DNA from: Candidatus Avelusimicrobium facis
Lineage (GTDB): Bacteria > Elusimicrobiota > Elusimicrobia > Elusimicrobiales > Elusimicrobiaceae
NCBI GenBank assembly: GCA_900762815.1
Contig: CAAFHX010000090.1
Location: 1 to 29,946, forward strand
Direction: 5' to 3'
Length of the DNA: 29,946 nt
The notes under the pieces were generated by a model that was not told the origin of the DNA, ran no database searches, and worked only from the letters and a program-made list of their open reading frames with translations. The position numbers and the translations under genes were made by a program. Below, one piece after another: positions 29,936 to 29,946 of this stretch. Every line of letters starts with the position of its first letter. The stretch's first letter is position 1.

Positions 29936-29946
29936 TTATATCCATA

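Overview
This window looks like chromosomal DNA of a fermentative, anaerobic, Gram-negative-type bacterium, most likely a gut member of the Elusimicrobiota (Elusimicrobium or a relative). The evidence is a PilE-like prepilin of the style common in that phylum, the [FeFe]-hydrogenase maturase HydF, a full-length bifunctional AdhE, the DXP isoprenoid genes dxs and ispA, several orphan lipoproteins and an OmpA/Pal-type lipoprotein (so an outer membrane). The phylum is inferred from gene content and style, not from a marker-gene tree.

Layout. 1-870: a type IV prepilin with a conserved structured 5' leader. 881-4634 (minus): isoprenoid operon ispA-dxs plus a LOG-family nucleosidase. 4721-8050 (plus): hydF, a small secreted protein and an NhaC-type antiporter. 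8059-9786 (minus): a 52-codon ORF, a secreted HEAT-repeat protein and dUTPase. 9966-10937 (plus): an esterase-fold protein that has lost its nucleophile. 10938-11228: an AT-rich non-coding region with six perfect DnaA boxes, a candidate replication origin although dnaA is not in the window. 11332-14207: OmpA-type lipoprotein, a cysteine-rich lipoprotein and a YbdG/MscM-like mechanosensitive channel. 14255-18610 (minus): four overlapping genes, in transcription order a WecA/MraY-like glycan phosphotransferase, an FAD-dependent flavoprotein, a fused NadD-YqeK and a LytR_C-domain protein. 18664-22542: a lipoprotein, rimO, trkH/ktrB and an OsmC-like protein. 22931-25894 (plus): TPR lipoprotein, a CAU-anticodon tRNA, a BaiN/HI0933-type flavoprotein and a MORN-like (YwqK-type) repeat protein. 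25957-26962 (minus): two orphan envelope proteins. 27085-27187: an orphan copy of the pilin leader without a pilin. 27236-29884 (minus): adhE.

Genes are separated by many strong intrinsic terminators, mostly shared between convergent genes. There are two kinds of translation start. Some genes have clear Shine-Dalgarno sequences (pilin, dxs, ispA, mscM, adhE). About eight others have a TATAAT-like -10 only 5-8 bases before the ATG, which predicts leaderless mRNAs.

Most notable are the DnaA-box cluster, the duplicated pilin-leader module with a hairpin conserved despite sequence change, and the predicted leaderless genes. Also worth attention are an interspersed repeat lodged in the pilin leader and several unusual active-site or domain changes (HydF, Dxs, the IspA insertion and the pseudo-esterase). 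I found no CRISPR array, transposase, integrase, phage gene or recognisable defence system.
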